A stretch of DNA of 14,135 nt from an uncultured Eubacteriales bacterium (GCA_905205975.1 CAJLFQ010000057.1:1-14135); one strand, 5' to 3'; numbered from the stretch's first letter, positions 1 through 7,792 are shown. Program-made: numbers and translations. Notes: generated by a model not told the origin, from the letters alone.

Positions 1-1684
1 AGCCCTTTTTGCCTTCTGTCGCGGGCTTCGGCTTGACATGCGCCTGATAATAGGAATACGTCATCGTTTCCTGATCGGAAATCACCCGCGCCTCGGTCAC
101 AGAGCAGATGAACATACCGTGCGTGTCCAGATCGATGTACTGTTCGACCTTGAGCGACAGGAAGGAATTGATGTACTTCGGCAGGAAGGCCAGCCCGTTG
201 TCTGCGCGCAGAACCGGCAGATGCTCGAACTTGTTGACCGTTCGGCCGCTCTGGAAGCCGAGCGTTTCAAAAATGCTGAACGGTGCGTCCACGGACAGGC
301 AGTTGACGTTCATGATGCCCGTCTGCCTGATCACATGGTGCGAGTAGTTCTGTTTGTTGATGCAGACGGCCACGCGGTTGGGGGCGTTCGTGATCTGCGT
401 CACCGTGTTAACGATCAGGCCGTTGTCCTTGCTGCCGTCGCTGCACGTCACGGCGTACAGGCCATAGCCGATGTTGAACAGCGCCGCCATATCGTGTTTG
501 TTGGCGGTATCGCCGTTCTGCGCCACATAATCCCGGGTCAGCTCTCTGGCCAGCGCATCGACCTGCGCGCTGCTCTCTTCGCTGAGCGCCGACAGGATTT
601 TGACGGTGGTGTCGGCGTACGTCAGGTTTTTGCAGCTTTCCAGCATGGATTTCATCGTCTTTGCGGCGAGCGGCGCCCACGAGCCGTTTTCGATCAGGGC
701 GACGGTTTTGTTTTTGAAGCCGCGCTCCGTCAGATGGTGGATGAATTCCTTCATAAAGGGGAAGATATCGGCGTTATACGTCGTCGTCGCCAGCACGAGC
801 TTGCTGTAACGGAAGGCATCCGCCACCGCCTTCGACAGGTCGGTGCGCGCCAGGTCATGAACGACGACCTTCGGGCAGCCGCTGACGGTCAGCTTGTCTG
901 CCAGCAGTTCAACCGCCTTCTTGGTGTGTCCATAGACGGAGGTATAGGCGATCACGATCCCTTCGCTCTCCGAACCGTAGGACGACCAGATCTGGTACAG
1001 GTTCAGATAATCGCCCAGATTTTCTTTCAGCACAGGGCCGTGCAGCGGACAGATCGTCCGGATGTCCAGACCGGCGGCCTTTTTGAGCAGCGCCTGCACC
1101 TGTGCGCCGTACTTGCCGACGATGCCGAAATAATACCGGCGGGCCTCATCCGCCCAGTCCTCCTGCGCGTCCAGCGCGCCGAACTTGCCGAACCCGTCCG
1201 CAGAGAAGAGCACTTTGTCCCTGCTGTCATACGTCACGATGACTTCCGGCCAGTGTACCATCGGCGCCGTGACGAACGTCAGCACATGACTGCCCAGCGA
1301 AAGCGTATCGCCCTCGCCGACGACAATCCGGCGCTCCGCAAAATCCGTGCCGAAATAGTTTTTCATCATGGCAAACGCCTTGGCAGACGAAACGACGACT
1401 GCTTCCGGGTATGCGTTCAGAAACTGCCGGACGTTGGCGGAATGATCCGGCTCCATGTGCTGAACGATCAGGTAGTCGGGCGTTCTGCCGTTCAGCGCCG
1501 CGGCCAGATTGTCCAGCCACTCATGGGTAAAATGCTGATCCACCGTGTCCAGAACCGCGGTCTTTTCGTCGAGGATCAGGTAAGAATTGTACGCCATGCC
1601 GTTCGGAACCGCATACTGCCCTTCGAACAGATCGGTTTCGTGGTCATTGACGCCGATGTATCGGATATCGTTTGTAATGTTCAT
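1..1684 (-). CDS. Flavodiiron protein with C-terminal flavin reductase-like domain (3' end cut by window)
   Basis: This is an oxygen- or NO-reducing flavodiiron protein (FprA/ROO family), a cytoplasmic protector of anaerobes. I translated 561 codons without a stop. Residues about 1-235 form the metallo-beta-lactamase-like diiron domain: the HMEPDH motif at 76-81 supplies H76, E78 and D80, and further ligands are H144 (APMVHWPE), D163 (SADGFG) and H215 (CPLHGP). Residues about 242-385 form a flavodoxin domain with the FMN loop TSVYGHT at 248-254. Residues about 398-550 resemble flavin reductases (NIGYGLYAVTCSDG, NGLIVNTVTQIT), which gives a class C-like architecture. The start ATG (1684-1682) has AAAGGAG six bases upstream. 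The gene begins 30 bp after the glycosidase-like gene on the same strand, so the two may be cotranscribed. The reading frame is still open at base 1, ending in a PKPATEGKKG linker that often precedes a rubredoxin domain. Family assignment is firm; the electron donor is not known. Confidence 0.93.
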   Translation of the reverse strand, partial: MNITNDIRYIGVNDHETDLFEGQYAVPNGMAYNSYLILDEKTAVLDTVDQHFTHEWLDNLAAALNGRTPDYLIVQHMEPDHSANVRQFLNAYPEAVVVSSAKAFAMMKNYFGTDFAERRIVVGEGDTLSLGSHVLTFVTAPMVHWPEVIVTYDSRDKVLFSADGFGKFGALDAQEDWADEARRYYFGIVGKYGAQVQALLKKAAGLDIRTICPLHGPVLKENLGDYLNLYQIWSSYGSESEGIVIAYTSVYGHTKKAVELLADKLTVSGCPKVVVHDLARTDLSKAVADAFRYSKLVLATTTYNADIFPFMKEFIHHLTERGFKNKTVALIENGSWAPLAAKTMKSMLESCKNLTYADTTVKILSALSEESSAQVDALARELTRDYVAQNGDTANKHDMAALFNIGYGLYAVTCSDGSKDNGLIVNTVTQITNAPNRVAVCINKQNYSHHVIRQTGIMNVNCLSVDAPFSIFETLGFQSGRTVNKFEHLPVLRADNGLAFLPKYINSFLSLKVEQYIDLDTHGMFICSVTEARVISDQETMTYSYYQAHVKPKPATEGKKG

Positions 1685-1714
1685 GGGAACTCCTTTGCTT
1701 TTCTGTCTGCCAGT

Positions 1715-3619
1715 TTAGAATTCCACCACCAGGATGGTGTGGAGATCCAGCCGGTCAAGCGTGACGCGGCGCATATCGCCGGTCCATTCGGTGTGGTCGG
1801 GTTCGATCATGATGCGCTTCGGCGTCTGTTCGGTATGGATTTCCACCGTCAGCGGGCCGATAGACGGCACTTCGCTGTATCCGCGGATATTGGCCACCTC
1901 ATGCGGGCCGCCGTAGTTCAGCAGGTGGACAAACAGTCTGCCGTCCCGCTCCGTCAGCGTCATTTCGGCATACGCCGAGCCCTGCACCGTAACCGTCGGC
2001 TGGTAGAGCGCAGACGCCAGCGATTTCCAGAACCGTTTGGCGCAGCTCGTCCGGTTCTGCGGATACGCTTTGCCGATGTCCAGCGCCAGCGACGTGATAC
2101 GTCCTTTGCCGCAGGCTCTCGTCACCGCTGCCGGATAAGGGCCTTGTTTCTTGTTGTTGTCCAGATAGCAGTTGCCCGCCAGCACATCGCCTTCAGCCGG
2201 CGTCAGGTCGGCAAACCGCACATGCATCGGCGCAACGACGCCTTCCGATTCGAGGAAGACGTTCTTTTCTGTCTCTTCTCCGAGATCGAACCCGAACCGC
2301 TTCGCGGTGTCCGGCGCAGCCAGAATCAGGCTGCCGCCGTTTTCGACGTACGCTTTCAGCGCCGCCATACTGGCATCCGACAGCGCTTCTGTCCGGCCGA
2401 GCATGACGAGCTTGTAGTCGGAAATGCGGTTCAGGTGATGCGATTCGATCACTCCGCAGGACATGCCGCAATCCTGCGCCAGATGGATCAGCCCTTTGGC
2501 GGATTCCATTGTGGCGCCAATTTTGCCGAAAATTGCATTTTTGTCGGCGTTGTATGCCTCTGTCGGCACAAAAACAGCCGTCTCGTGTTTCAGCTTCGCG
2601 CCCTTGGCACACGGTTCCCTTGCGCGGACGAATTCGGCCGTCTGTTTCCACATCGGGATCGCCCATTCTTGCACGGTGCCGCCGCCGCCAAACTGCTGGT
2701 TATAGAACTGGAACCCGCCGCCGAGCGACATGACGTATGCCGCTTCCTGTTTCAGCTGTCCGATTTCCTTCGTGCTGTGTGTGCTGGAGCCATTCCAGTC
2801 TCTGATTTGGAAGCCCCAAGCCATCAGATCCCACGGGATCCCCTGGCAGGCGAGGAAACGCCCCTGAAAACGTGCGGTATTGACGGAATCCATCGGGGAA
2901 AAGTCGCCGGAGAGGAAGTCGACCGGCGCCGTCGGTTCCGTCACGGATTCCGTGGAATACACCCAGTTGCTTGTGATCTGGAAATTCGGCGCTTTCGCCT
3001 TGACCGCTTGGATATAATGGGTGAGATAGTCAAAAAAGCCTTTCCGCAGGAAGGCAAGGTAATCGGCATAGCCGTCTTCGCCGGGCTTCGGCGCCGGTTT
3101 GTCAGAAATCTTCCGCCATGCCGCAAGCGCCATCGGAGAGTAGTCCAGCTCCAGTGCCCAGCATTCGCCGTCGACCCATGCGCCGTCCAAGTGCCAGTCG
3201 AGCGCCAGCTCCGTCAGCTGCGGGATGAGCAGGCCGTCTGCATATCCGCCGAAAACGGACATTTTCTCTTTACTGACGGTGCCGTCCGGCTTGACGGCCG
3301 CCCATTCCGGGTGCAGCTCCGCCGCACGGCAGTCAAAGACGCCGGAGTGGTGCGCATACAGCGCGATATCGCGTTCTGCCGTCAGTTCACGCCACATTTT
3401 CACCTGGTCGCCCAGCATGATGGGCGCCGGGTTGCCGACCTTTGTCGGATAGGAGGAATAGCCGGGATGCCCCTTGGTGTCGATCTGCACATAGTCCGGC
3501 CGGACTTCGTCGAGCAGCCGGGCGATGACGTCCGGCCGCATCTCTTCTGCGACACGGCTTTCCGCCCCGGCGTGGAAATCAAAATGGAGGCCAAAAAAGG
3601 AATCTCTGCGTTTCTTCAT
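1715..3619 (-). CDS. Putative TIM-barrel glycoside hydrolase (GH42/fucosidase-like, family uncertain)
   Basis: A 634-residue protein with no signal peptide, so probably cytoplasmic. The N-terminal ~330 residues have the look of a beta/alpha-barrel glycosidase: FFGLHFDFHAG near residues 8-18, YVQIDTKGHPGYSSYPTK at 43-60, and DGAWVDGECW at 145-154, where D150 and E152 sit at the end of a predicted barrel strand and are candidate catalytic residues. A middle region (about 345-480; FVPTEAYN, GVIESHHL, GGSLILAAPD) resembles the GATase-like trimerisation domain of GH42-type enzymes. The C-terminus looks beta-rich (FVHLLNYGG). The ATG at 3619 is chosen over an in-frame GTG at 3637 because AAGGAG lies 8 bases upstream of it. 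An extended -10 promoter lies ~55 bp upstream, and the flavodiiron gene follows after 30 bp. The glycosidase fold is an inference from motifs; the substrate is unknown. Confidence 0.75.
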   Translation of the reverse strand: MKKRRDSFFGLHFDFHAGAESRVAEEMRPDVIARLLDEVRPDYVQIDTKGHPGYSSYPTKVGNPAPIMLGDQVKMWRELTAERDIALYAHHSGVFDCRAAELHPEWAAVKPDGTVSKEKMSVFGGYADGLLIPQLTELALDWHLDGAWVDGECWALELDYSPMALAAWRKISDKPAPKPGEDGYADYLAFLRKGFFDYLTHYIQAVKAKAPNFQITSNWVYSTESVTEPTAPVDFLSGDFSPMDSVNTARFQGRFLACQGIPWDLMAWGFQIRDWNGSSTHSTKEIGQLKQEAAYVMSLGGGFQFYNQQFGGGGTVQEWAIPMWKQTAEFVRAREPCAKGAKLKHETAVFVPTEAYNADKNAIFGKIGATMESAKGLIHLAQDCGMSCGVIESHHLNRISDYKLVMLGRTEALSDASMAALKAYVENGGSLILAAPDTAKRFGFDLGEETEKNVFLESEGVVAPMHVRFADLTPAEGDVLAGNCYLDNNKKQGPYPAAVTRACGKGRITSLALDIGKAYPQNRTSCAKRFWKSLASALYQPTVTVQGSAYAEMTLTERDGRLFVHLLNYGGPHEVANIRGYSEVPSIGPLTVEIHTEQTPKRIMIEPDHTEWTGDMRRVTLDRLDLHTILVVEF

Positions 3620-3672
3620 GCTGGTTCTCCTTTTCACCTTTTGAAGATTGCAGGCATCTCGCCCGCAGATAT

Positions 3673-3681
3673 ATTATAGCA
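3673..3681 (-). promoter_or_regulatory. Extended -10 promoter of the glycosidase-like gene
   Basis: Read on the minus strand the bases are TGCTATAAT, a perfect extended -10 element (TGnTATAAT). No good -35 hexamer lies at 16-18 bp; TTCAAC is 20 bp upstream. The site is about 55 bp before the ATG at 3619 and lies downstream of the terminator of the preceding operon, so it should drive the glycosidase-like and flavodiiron genes together. Confidence 0.65.
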
Positions 3682-3760
3682 TATCGCGCCGGTGAAATGT
3701 TGAATTTTTCCGCAGGGGAATGCAGATTTTTTCGCACGGTTCCGCTGGATGCACGGACAG

Positions 3761-3796
3761 AAAAAGAGCCTTCTCCGAAGCCGGAGAAGGCTCTTT
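3761..3796 (-). terminator. Rho-independent terminator of the TetR operon
   Basis: A perfect 14-bp stem (3763-3776 with 3783-3796) closes a 6-base loop. On the minus strand it runs into TTTTT and begins 7 bp after the acetyltransferase stop codon at 3803. The T-run is weaker on the plus strand (TTT), so it mainly serves the minus-strand operon. Confidence 0.92.
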
Positions 3797-3802
3797 GGGC
3801 TG

Positions 3803-4435
3803 TTATCTGCACGCCGCTTCCAGCGCCGCAAGGTCGCCGTTTTGAATGGCGGAAAGATGTTTGGCGATGGTCTCCCTGTCCCAGTTCCACCATTGCAGGG
3901 CTTCCAGCTTTTCGATGGTCTGTTCGTCAAACCGCTTCCGGATCGGTTTCGCCGGAACGCCGCCGACAATCGTGTAGGGTGGGACTTCCTTCGTGACGAC
4001 GGCTCTTGTTCCGATGATGGCCCCGTCGCCGATGGTGACGCCGGACAGAACGACGGCCTCATACCCGATCCAGACGTCGTTGCCGACGACGATGTCGCCT
4101 TTGTTGTCCCATGCAGAGCGGATATCCTTGCCGTCCAGCCCCCACGCTTCAAAGAAGATCGGAAACGGGTAGGTCGAAAGCGACCGCATGGTGTGGTTGG
4201 CACTCGTAAACAGGAACTTCGCACCGCATGCGATGGAGCAGAATTTGCCAATTTTCAGCTTGTCGCCGTTGACCGGATAGTGATACAGCACGTTGTTTTT
4301 TTCAAAGTCGCGCGGGTCATGCACGAAATCGTTGTACATCGTGTAATCGCCGATTTCGATATTCGCCCCGGAAACAACCGCATTCAGATAGACCGTCTGC
4401 GGGTCTCTGGTGCGCGGATAAATGATTTTTGCCAT
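3803..4435 (-). CDS. Vat/CatB-type xenobiotic O-acetyltransferase (left-handed beta-helix)
   Basis: A 210-residue hexapeptide-repeat acetyltransferase of the CatB/Vat group, whose members transfer acetyl from acetyl-CoA to hydroxyls of chloramphenicol, streptogramin A or unknown small molecules. Family marks: IEIGDYTMYNDF at 26-37, LKIGKFCSIACGAKF at 60-74, the catalytic-type histidine H81 in TSANHTM, the YPF loop at 89-91, and hexapeptide turns such as IVVGNDVWIGYEAVVLSG at 115-132 and IIGTRAVVTKEVPPYTIVGG at 140-159. Length matches the family (about 210). The ATG at 4435 is chosen over an upstream in-frame start because AGGAG lies 8 bases before it. It is the last gene of the TetR operon, 34 bp after the lipoprotein stop and just before a strong terminator. 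Acetyltransferase activity is likely; an antibiotic substrate is only possible, because many chromosomal homologues have no known resistance role. Confidence 0.88.
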   Translation of the reverse strand: MAKIIYPRTRDPQTVYLNAVVSGANIEIGDYTMYNDFVHDPRDFEKNNVLYHYPVNGDKLKIGKFCSIACGAKFLFTSANHTMRSLSTYPFPIFFEAWGLDGKDIRSAWDNKGDIVVGNDVWIGYEAVVLSGVTIGDGAIIGTRAVVTKEVPPYTIVGGVPAKPIRKRFDEQTIEKLEALQWWNWDRETIAKHLSAIQNGDLAALEAACR

Positions 4436-4469
4436 ATGCAATGCTCCTGATTCATCCACTTTTCCGCCG

Positions 4470-6494
4470 TTACAGCAGGTTTTCCCACCGGACCTGCGTC
4501 CAGCCGGTTGTATCGAACGCCGCGCGGACGGCGTCGCACATATATTGCAGCTTCGCCCGGATGGCGGGCGCCTGAATCAGCGATCTGGCTTCCGTGCCGT
4601 GCGTCATGAAATACTCCATGATGCGCGCCCGGTCTTCGCGCGCATCGACGCGGGCATAGGTATCGACAAAATAGACGCCCTCGCTGCCGTCGCCGAAGAA
4701 CGTCCAGCGCAGCGGATCCGGCTGGGCGCTCGACGGATCAAAGTAGTATGAAAATCCGTCCGGGTTCATCACCGACCAGCGCGCATCGTCAAACGCATTG
4801 GCCGTTTTCTGCACGATTTTGTTCTCCGTGGCGTGCCAGATTTCATGGCAGATCGTTCCTTCCAGGTCAAACGTCACCCGGATGTCCAGCACGATATTCT
4901 GCCATGCGCCGTGCTCAAATGTGACGCCGACGACGTTGAAGTCGCTCTCGATTGCGCCGACCAGCAGGAATCGGACGCCGCCTTCGCCCATGTCGTTGGT
5001 GAACTGTTCAAAGAACCCCGCCGGATACATCGCCAAACTGCGTTCCAGCCGTTCCAGCGCAAATCCGATCCGTTTTTCTTCTTCGGCATCGCCCAGCGTG
5101 TCGGACATCGCCGACGGATATGCGCAGAGTGCCGCCGGCGTTTCGCACTGGTTAGACATCAGAATGCGGACGCCGTATGCAGCTTCCAGTGCATCCGCTT
5201 TTTGGCGCAGCGTTTGCAGCCGCGTGGCAACGTCCGGTCCTTTCAGCGCCTGCCAGTAGACGTCTGCCAGCTCGCGCTGAACCGTCAGCGGCGACGCCGT
5301 CTGCGCCGCAGTCGCTTCCGAAGAGAAGGTCAGCGCCGCCGGTGAAATCACATACAGACGGAACGCGCCGTCTTCATACACGGCGCCGGCAAGGACTTCC
5401 TCTTCTGGCAGCCACGACGCCTGATAGAGCTCGCCGGTCAGTCCGGCGGCCGCGAGCGGCGCGGCCTGCACACTTCCCGCGGCGCTGTCAAAGCGGTACA
5501 GCGTCGTGTTCTGGGAAGTGTTCATCATGCAGGGCGCATCCGGAATACCATAGAGGACGCCATCTTCCAGGAAGCGGCCGTTCTTTGCCAGCAGGAAATC
5601 GCCGTCATTCTGCCCGCCGAGCGCCGAATAGCGCATGGCATCCAAGTCGAATGCGATCAGGTGGACGCCGGACGGCTGGAAAAACGTCTGATATTTGTCT
5701 GCGTTCACCATGAAAAACGCGCCGGTCTCCGGGTTGAAAATTGCCGTCCCTTTTTCTTCGGTGTACGGCGAACGGTCGAACAGCGCCGCCATCCGCCCCG
5801 TCCGGCTGTCATAGGCCGATAGTTCCGAGAAGCGCAGGTCGACGTCCAGCCGGACGCGTTCAATCACGCCGCTGCCGGTGTCCATTCGGAACAGCACGCC
5901 GCCGTTTAGGTAGAAATACCCGCTCCCGTCGGCGGAAAAGAAGCCGTCCAGATCGGCGGCCTGCAGCGTCCCCGTCTCCCGGAGAGACGTGTCAAAGAAC
6001 TTCCATGCGTTCTGGTCGCGGTTGCGCAGCGCAAGGCGGCCGTCGGCAAACGTCTGCGTATTCGGTTCCCACATGCCGTCCAGCTGAATCTCACTTTTGA
6101 CCGTGTCGGCGGCCAGGTCAACCACCTGAACCGTCGTGACCCATGTGTCGAAATCCGTTCCGCAGACGGCCGCCAGCGTGCCGCTGAGCGGACGAATGCC
6201 GGAAAGATATGCCGGATGCACGCAGTCGATTGCCTGCACAGCTTCCCAGCGGTAGGCCGGCTCCGCCGGTGCGGTAGTCTGTTCCGTCGTCGGCTGCGCC
6301 GGCTGCTGCGTGACATCTGTTTGGCTGCCCGTGGTCTGCTGCGGCTTCGGTGCGGGCAGCGTGCAGCCCGCCAGCAGCGCCAGCAGAAGCGCCGTCAGGA
6401 CGGTGATTTTCCATTGATTTTGAAAATGAATGTGAGCGTTCCGTCGATCGTTCCGTGTTTTTTCGATCGATGCGTTTGATTTGCGTTGTTTCAT
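4470..6494 (-). CDS. Large lipoprotein with HEXXH zinc-metallopeptidase-like domain
   Basis: A 674-residue exported lipoprotein. A basic N-terminus is followed by a hydrophobic stretch (29-43) and the lipobox LLAGC, with C44 as the lipidated cysteine; residues 45-80 are a Thr/Gln/Pro-rich linker. Residues about 82-390 contain repeated short beta-like blocks (LYRFDSAAGS, VYEDGAFRLYVIS), suggesting a beta-propeller-like sensor or binding domain. Residues about 400-674 hold HEIWHATE at 550-557, an HEXXH zinc motif, and AREDRARIMEYF at 618-629, whose E620 could be the third ligand of a gluzincin-type site. The start at 6494 uses AAGGAG five bases upstream and overlaps the flavodoxin stop as ATGA, implying translational coupling. 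Lipidation is firm, the peptidase call is inferred from the motif, and the substrate is unknown. Confidence 0.85.
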   Translation of the reverse strand: MKQRKSNASIEKTRNDRRNAHIHFQNQWKITVLTALLLALLAGCTLPAPKPQQTTGSQTDVTQQPAQPTTEQTTAPAEPAYRWEAVQAIDCVHPAYLSGIRPLSGTLAAVCGTDFDTWVTTVQVVDLAADTVKSEIQLDGMWEPNTQTFADGRLALRNRDQNAWKFFDTSLRETGTLQAADLDGFFSADGSGYFYLNGGVLFRMDTGSGVIERVRLDVDLRFSELSAYDSRTGRMAALFDRSPYTEEKGTAIFNPETGAFFMVNADKYQTFFQPSGVHLIAFDLDAMRYSALGGQNDGDFLLAKNGRFLEDGVLYGIPDAPCMMNTSQNTTLYRFDSAAGSVQAAPLAAAGLTGELYQASWLPEEEVLAGAVYEDGAFRLYVISPAALTFSSEATAAQTASPLTVQRELADVYWQALKGPDVATRLQTLRQKADALEAAYGVRILMSNQCETPAALCAYPSAMSDTLGDAEEEKRIGFALERLERSLAMYPAGFFEQFTNDMGEGGVRFLLVGAIESDFNVVGVTFEHGAWQNIVLDIRVTFDLEGTICHEIWHATENKIVQKTANAFDDARWSVMNPDGFSYYFDPSSAQPDPLRWTFFGDGSEGVYFVDTYARVDAREDRARIMEYFMTHGTEARSLIQAPAIRAKLQYMCDAVRAAFDTTGWTQVRWENLL

Positions 6495-7000
6495 ACCTGC
6501 TCCTTCAGCCACTTCAGAACGGCTGCCAGCTCCGATGCTCGGACGCGGTCGGCGCCGTTTTGCATCATATCCAGCAGATCGTCTTCTTCCGGCGTTCTGT
6601 TTTTCTTTTGCGCGAGCTGCTTGACCGACGCCTTCACCATCAGGTTCATCATCAGTCTGCGGAAGCCGCGCAGCTTCTGCAAGTCAAAATTGCCGCGCAG
6701 CGTAAACAGCGGCGTTTCCGCCGGGATCTGCGTCTGGCGGCGGACTTCGGCGGTCTGCGTGCCGGTCTTCGCCATGCCGACGGCGCAGACGCAGCGGATG
6801 CGGTACCGTTTTGCGGCTTTCACATAGCCCTGGACGTTGTTCGCCATGACCCAGCCCAGATAAAGGATTTCTGCGTCATTCGGAACCGTTTCTTTCGCCT
6901 TTGCAAGCGGACAGACCGGCAGACCGACCGCTTCGCCCAGCAGTTTGGCATACTGTTCCGTGCTGCCGGTATTCGTTTGATATAGAATTGCCTGAATCAT
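6491..7000 (-). CDS. Flavodoxin-domain protein
   Basis: A 169-residue cytoplasmic flavodoxin-like protein. The N-terminal strand and phosphate-binding loop ILYQTNTGSTEQYAKLL (5-21) is the classic FMN-binding signature, and EILYLGWVMANNVQGY (44-59) matches the region after beta-3 that lies against the isoalloxazine ring. The C-terminal ~65 residues are basic and helical (RRLMMNLMVKASVKQLAQKK), as in HemG-like flavodoxins of Clostridia, so a membrane-peripheral role is possible. It starts at ATG 7000 with AAAGGAG upstream. Its start overlaps the TetR stop and its stop overlaps the lipoprotein start, both as ATGA, so all three are probably translated as a coupled unit. The redox partner is unknown. 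Confidence 0.88.
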   Translation of the reverse strand: MIQAILYQTNTGSTEQYAKLLGEAVGLPVCPLAKAKETVPNDAEILYLGWVMANNVQGYVKAAKRYRIRCVCAVGMAKTGTQTAEVRRQTQIPAETPLFTLRGNFDLQKLRGFRRLMMNLMVKASVKQLAQKKNRTPEEDDLLDMMQNGADRVRASELAAVLKWLKEQV

Positions 7001-7659
7001 TGCTCTGTACTCCTTTGCACGCATATCTGCGTATGTTCCGTCGTTTGCCCGCTGAACTGCCGGATGAACCGGTCTATATGCGCTTCCAGCCGGGCAAACA
7101 CCTCTTTTTTCGCCTCGGCGTCTCCTTCGGCGGCGTCGTAGGCACTGTATAAAAGAAACATCGGCCCGTAAAACGTCATCGCGAGCTGCATGGCGTCGCC
7201 CGCGAAATCCGGCGCACACCGGAAAACGGCCGCCATATAGGTGAGCGGCCCCGTCGCCAGATATGCCTGGTAGAGCGCCATCATCTTCGGATCCCGGTAC
7301 TGTTCCAGCGTCAGCATCCGCCGGAAATCTGCGGCAAACGGTTCCTCTGTCCAGTGGCGGAATTGGGCAATGCTGTAAGCGCGGATCGTTTCAACCGGCG
7401 TGTGCAGATACACATTCGCCGCATCCTCCGGCTCTGCGAGCGGCATGCCGTATGCTTCCGCCCGCTCGGCGTCGGTCTCCTGCATCCGGCAGAGAATCTG
7501 ATCCAGAATCTCCTGTTTGCCGGAAAAATGCCGGTAAAGCGCCCCTTTCGTCAGATGCAGCCGGTTCGCCAGATCGCTCATCGACGTGCCGAGGTACCCG
7601 TTTTTGGCAAACAGCGCCAGCGCCTCTGCCAGAATCCTGTTTTTTGTTTCGCCTGCCAT
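6997..7659 (-). CDS. TetR/AcrR family transcriptional regulator
   Basis: A 220-residue repressor-type regulator. The N-terminal helix-turn-helix is typical: TKNRILAEALALFAKNGY at 5-22, then SMSDLANRLHLTKGALYRHF at 26-45. The variable C-terminal ligand domain (about 60-205) suggests a small hydrophobic or drug-like inducer, though which one cannot be seen. An in-frame TGA lies a few codons upstream of the ATG at 7659, so no longer start is possible; the ribosome binding site is poor (GGATGCAGG directly before the ATG). The gene is first in an operon with flavodoxin, lipoprotein and acetyltransferase, and a perfect palindrome covers its predicted transcription start, so autorepression with control of the whole operon is the natural model. 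Confidence 0.93.
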   Translation of the reverse strand: MAGETKNRILAEALALFAKNGYLGTSMSDLANRLHLTKGALYRHFSGKQEILDQILCRMQETDAERAEAYGMPLAEPEDAANVYLHTPVETIRAYSIAQFRHWTEEPFAADFRRMLTLEQYRDPKMMALYQAYLATGPLTYMAAVFRCAPDFAGDAMQLAMTFYGPMFLLYSAYDAAEGDAEAKKEVFARLEAHIDRFIRQFSGQTTEHTQICVQRSTEQ

Positions 7660-7670
7660 CCTGCATCCAT

Positions 7671-7698
7671 CCGTTTCATCCGGCCCGTTTCATCCGGC
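7671..7698. repeat. Two adjacent 14-bp direct repeats in the tetR leader
   Basis: The unit CCGTTTCATCCGGC (plus strand) occurs twice with no spacer, at 7671-7684 and 7685-7698. It lies in the untranslated leader of the TetR gene, between the operator and the start codon. It is probably a slippage duplication, with no evident function. Confidence 0.85.
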
Positions 7699-7718
7699 TT
7701 ATGTCTTTCCGCCGCGTG

Positions 7719-7738
7719 AAGTAACCGATCGGTTACTT
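7719..7738. promoter_or_regulatory. TetR-type operator (perfect 20-bp palindrome)
   Basis: AAGTAACCGATCGGTTACTT is fully self-complementary. It begins two bases downstream of the -10 hexamer on the transcribed side and covers the expected +1 near 7734. Position, symmetry and the adjacent TetR gene make it the probable binding site of that regulator. I saw no second copy in the window. Confidence 0.9.
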
Positions 7739-7740
7739 AT

Positions 7741-7769
7741 ATTATAGGCCGCTTTCCGCGCGTTGTCAA
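7741..7769 (-). promoter_or_regulatory. Consensus sigma-A promoter of the TetR operon
   Basis: On the minus strand the -35 is TTGACA (7769-7764), the spacer is 17 bp and the -10 is TATAAT (7746-7741), a perfect match. The predicted leader is about 75 nt. A promoter this strong needs repression, which fits the palindrome overlapping the start site. Confidence 0.92.
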
Positions 7770-7792
7770 GCGGGAGATTCCGGGAAACAGAC

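Noticed and set aside
38..3679. A 1213-codon plus-strand open frame across the left quarter of the window
   Set aside because: It is antisense to the flavodiiron and glycosidase-like genes, has an Arg/His/Val-rich composition with no domain, and arises from GC-rich codon structure on the opposite strand.
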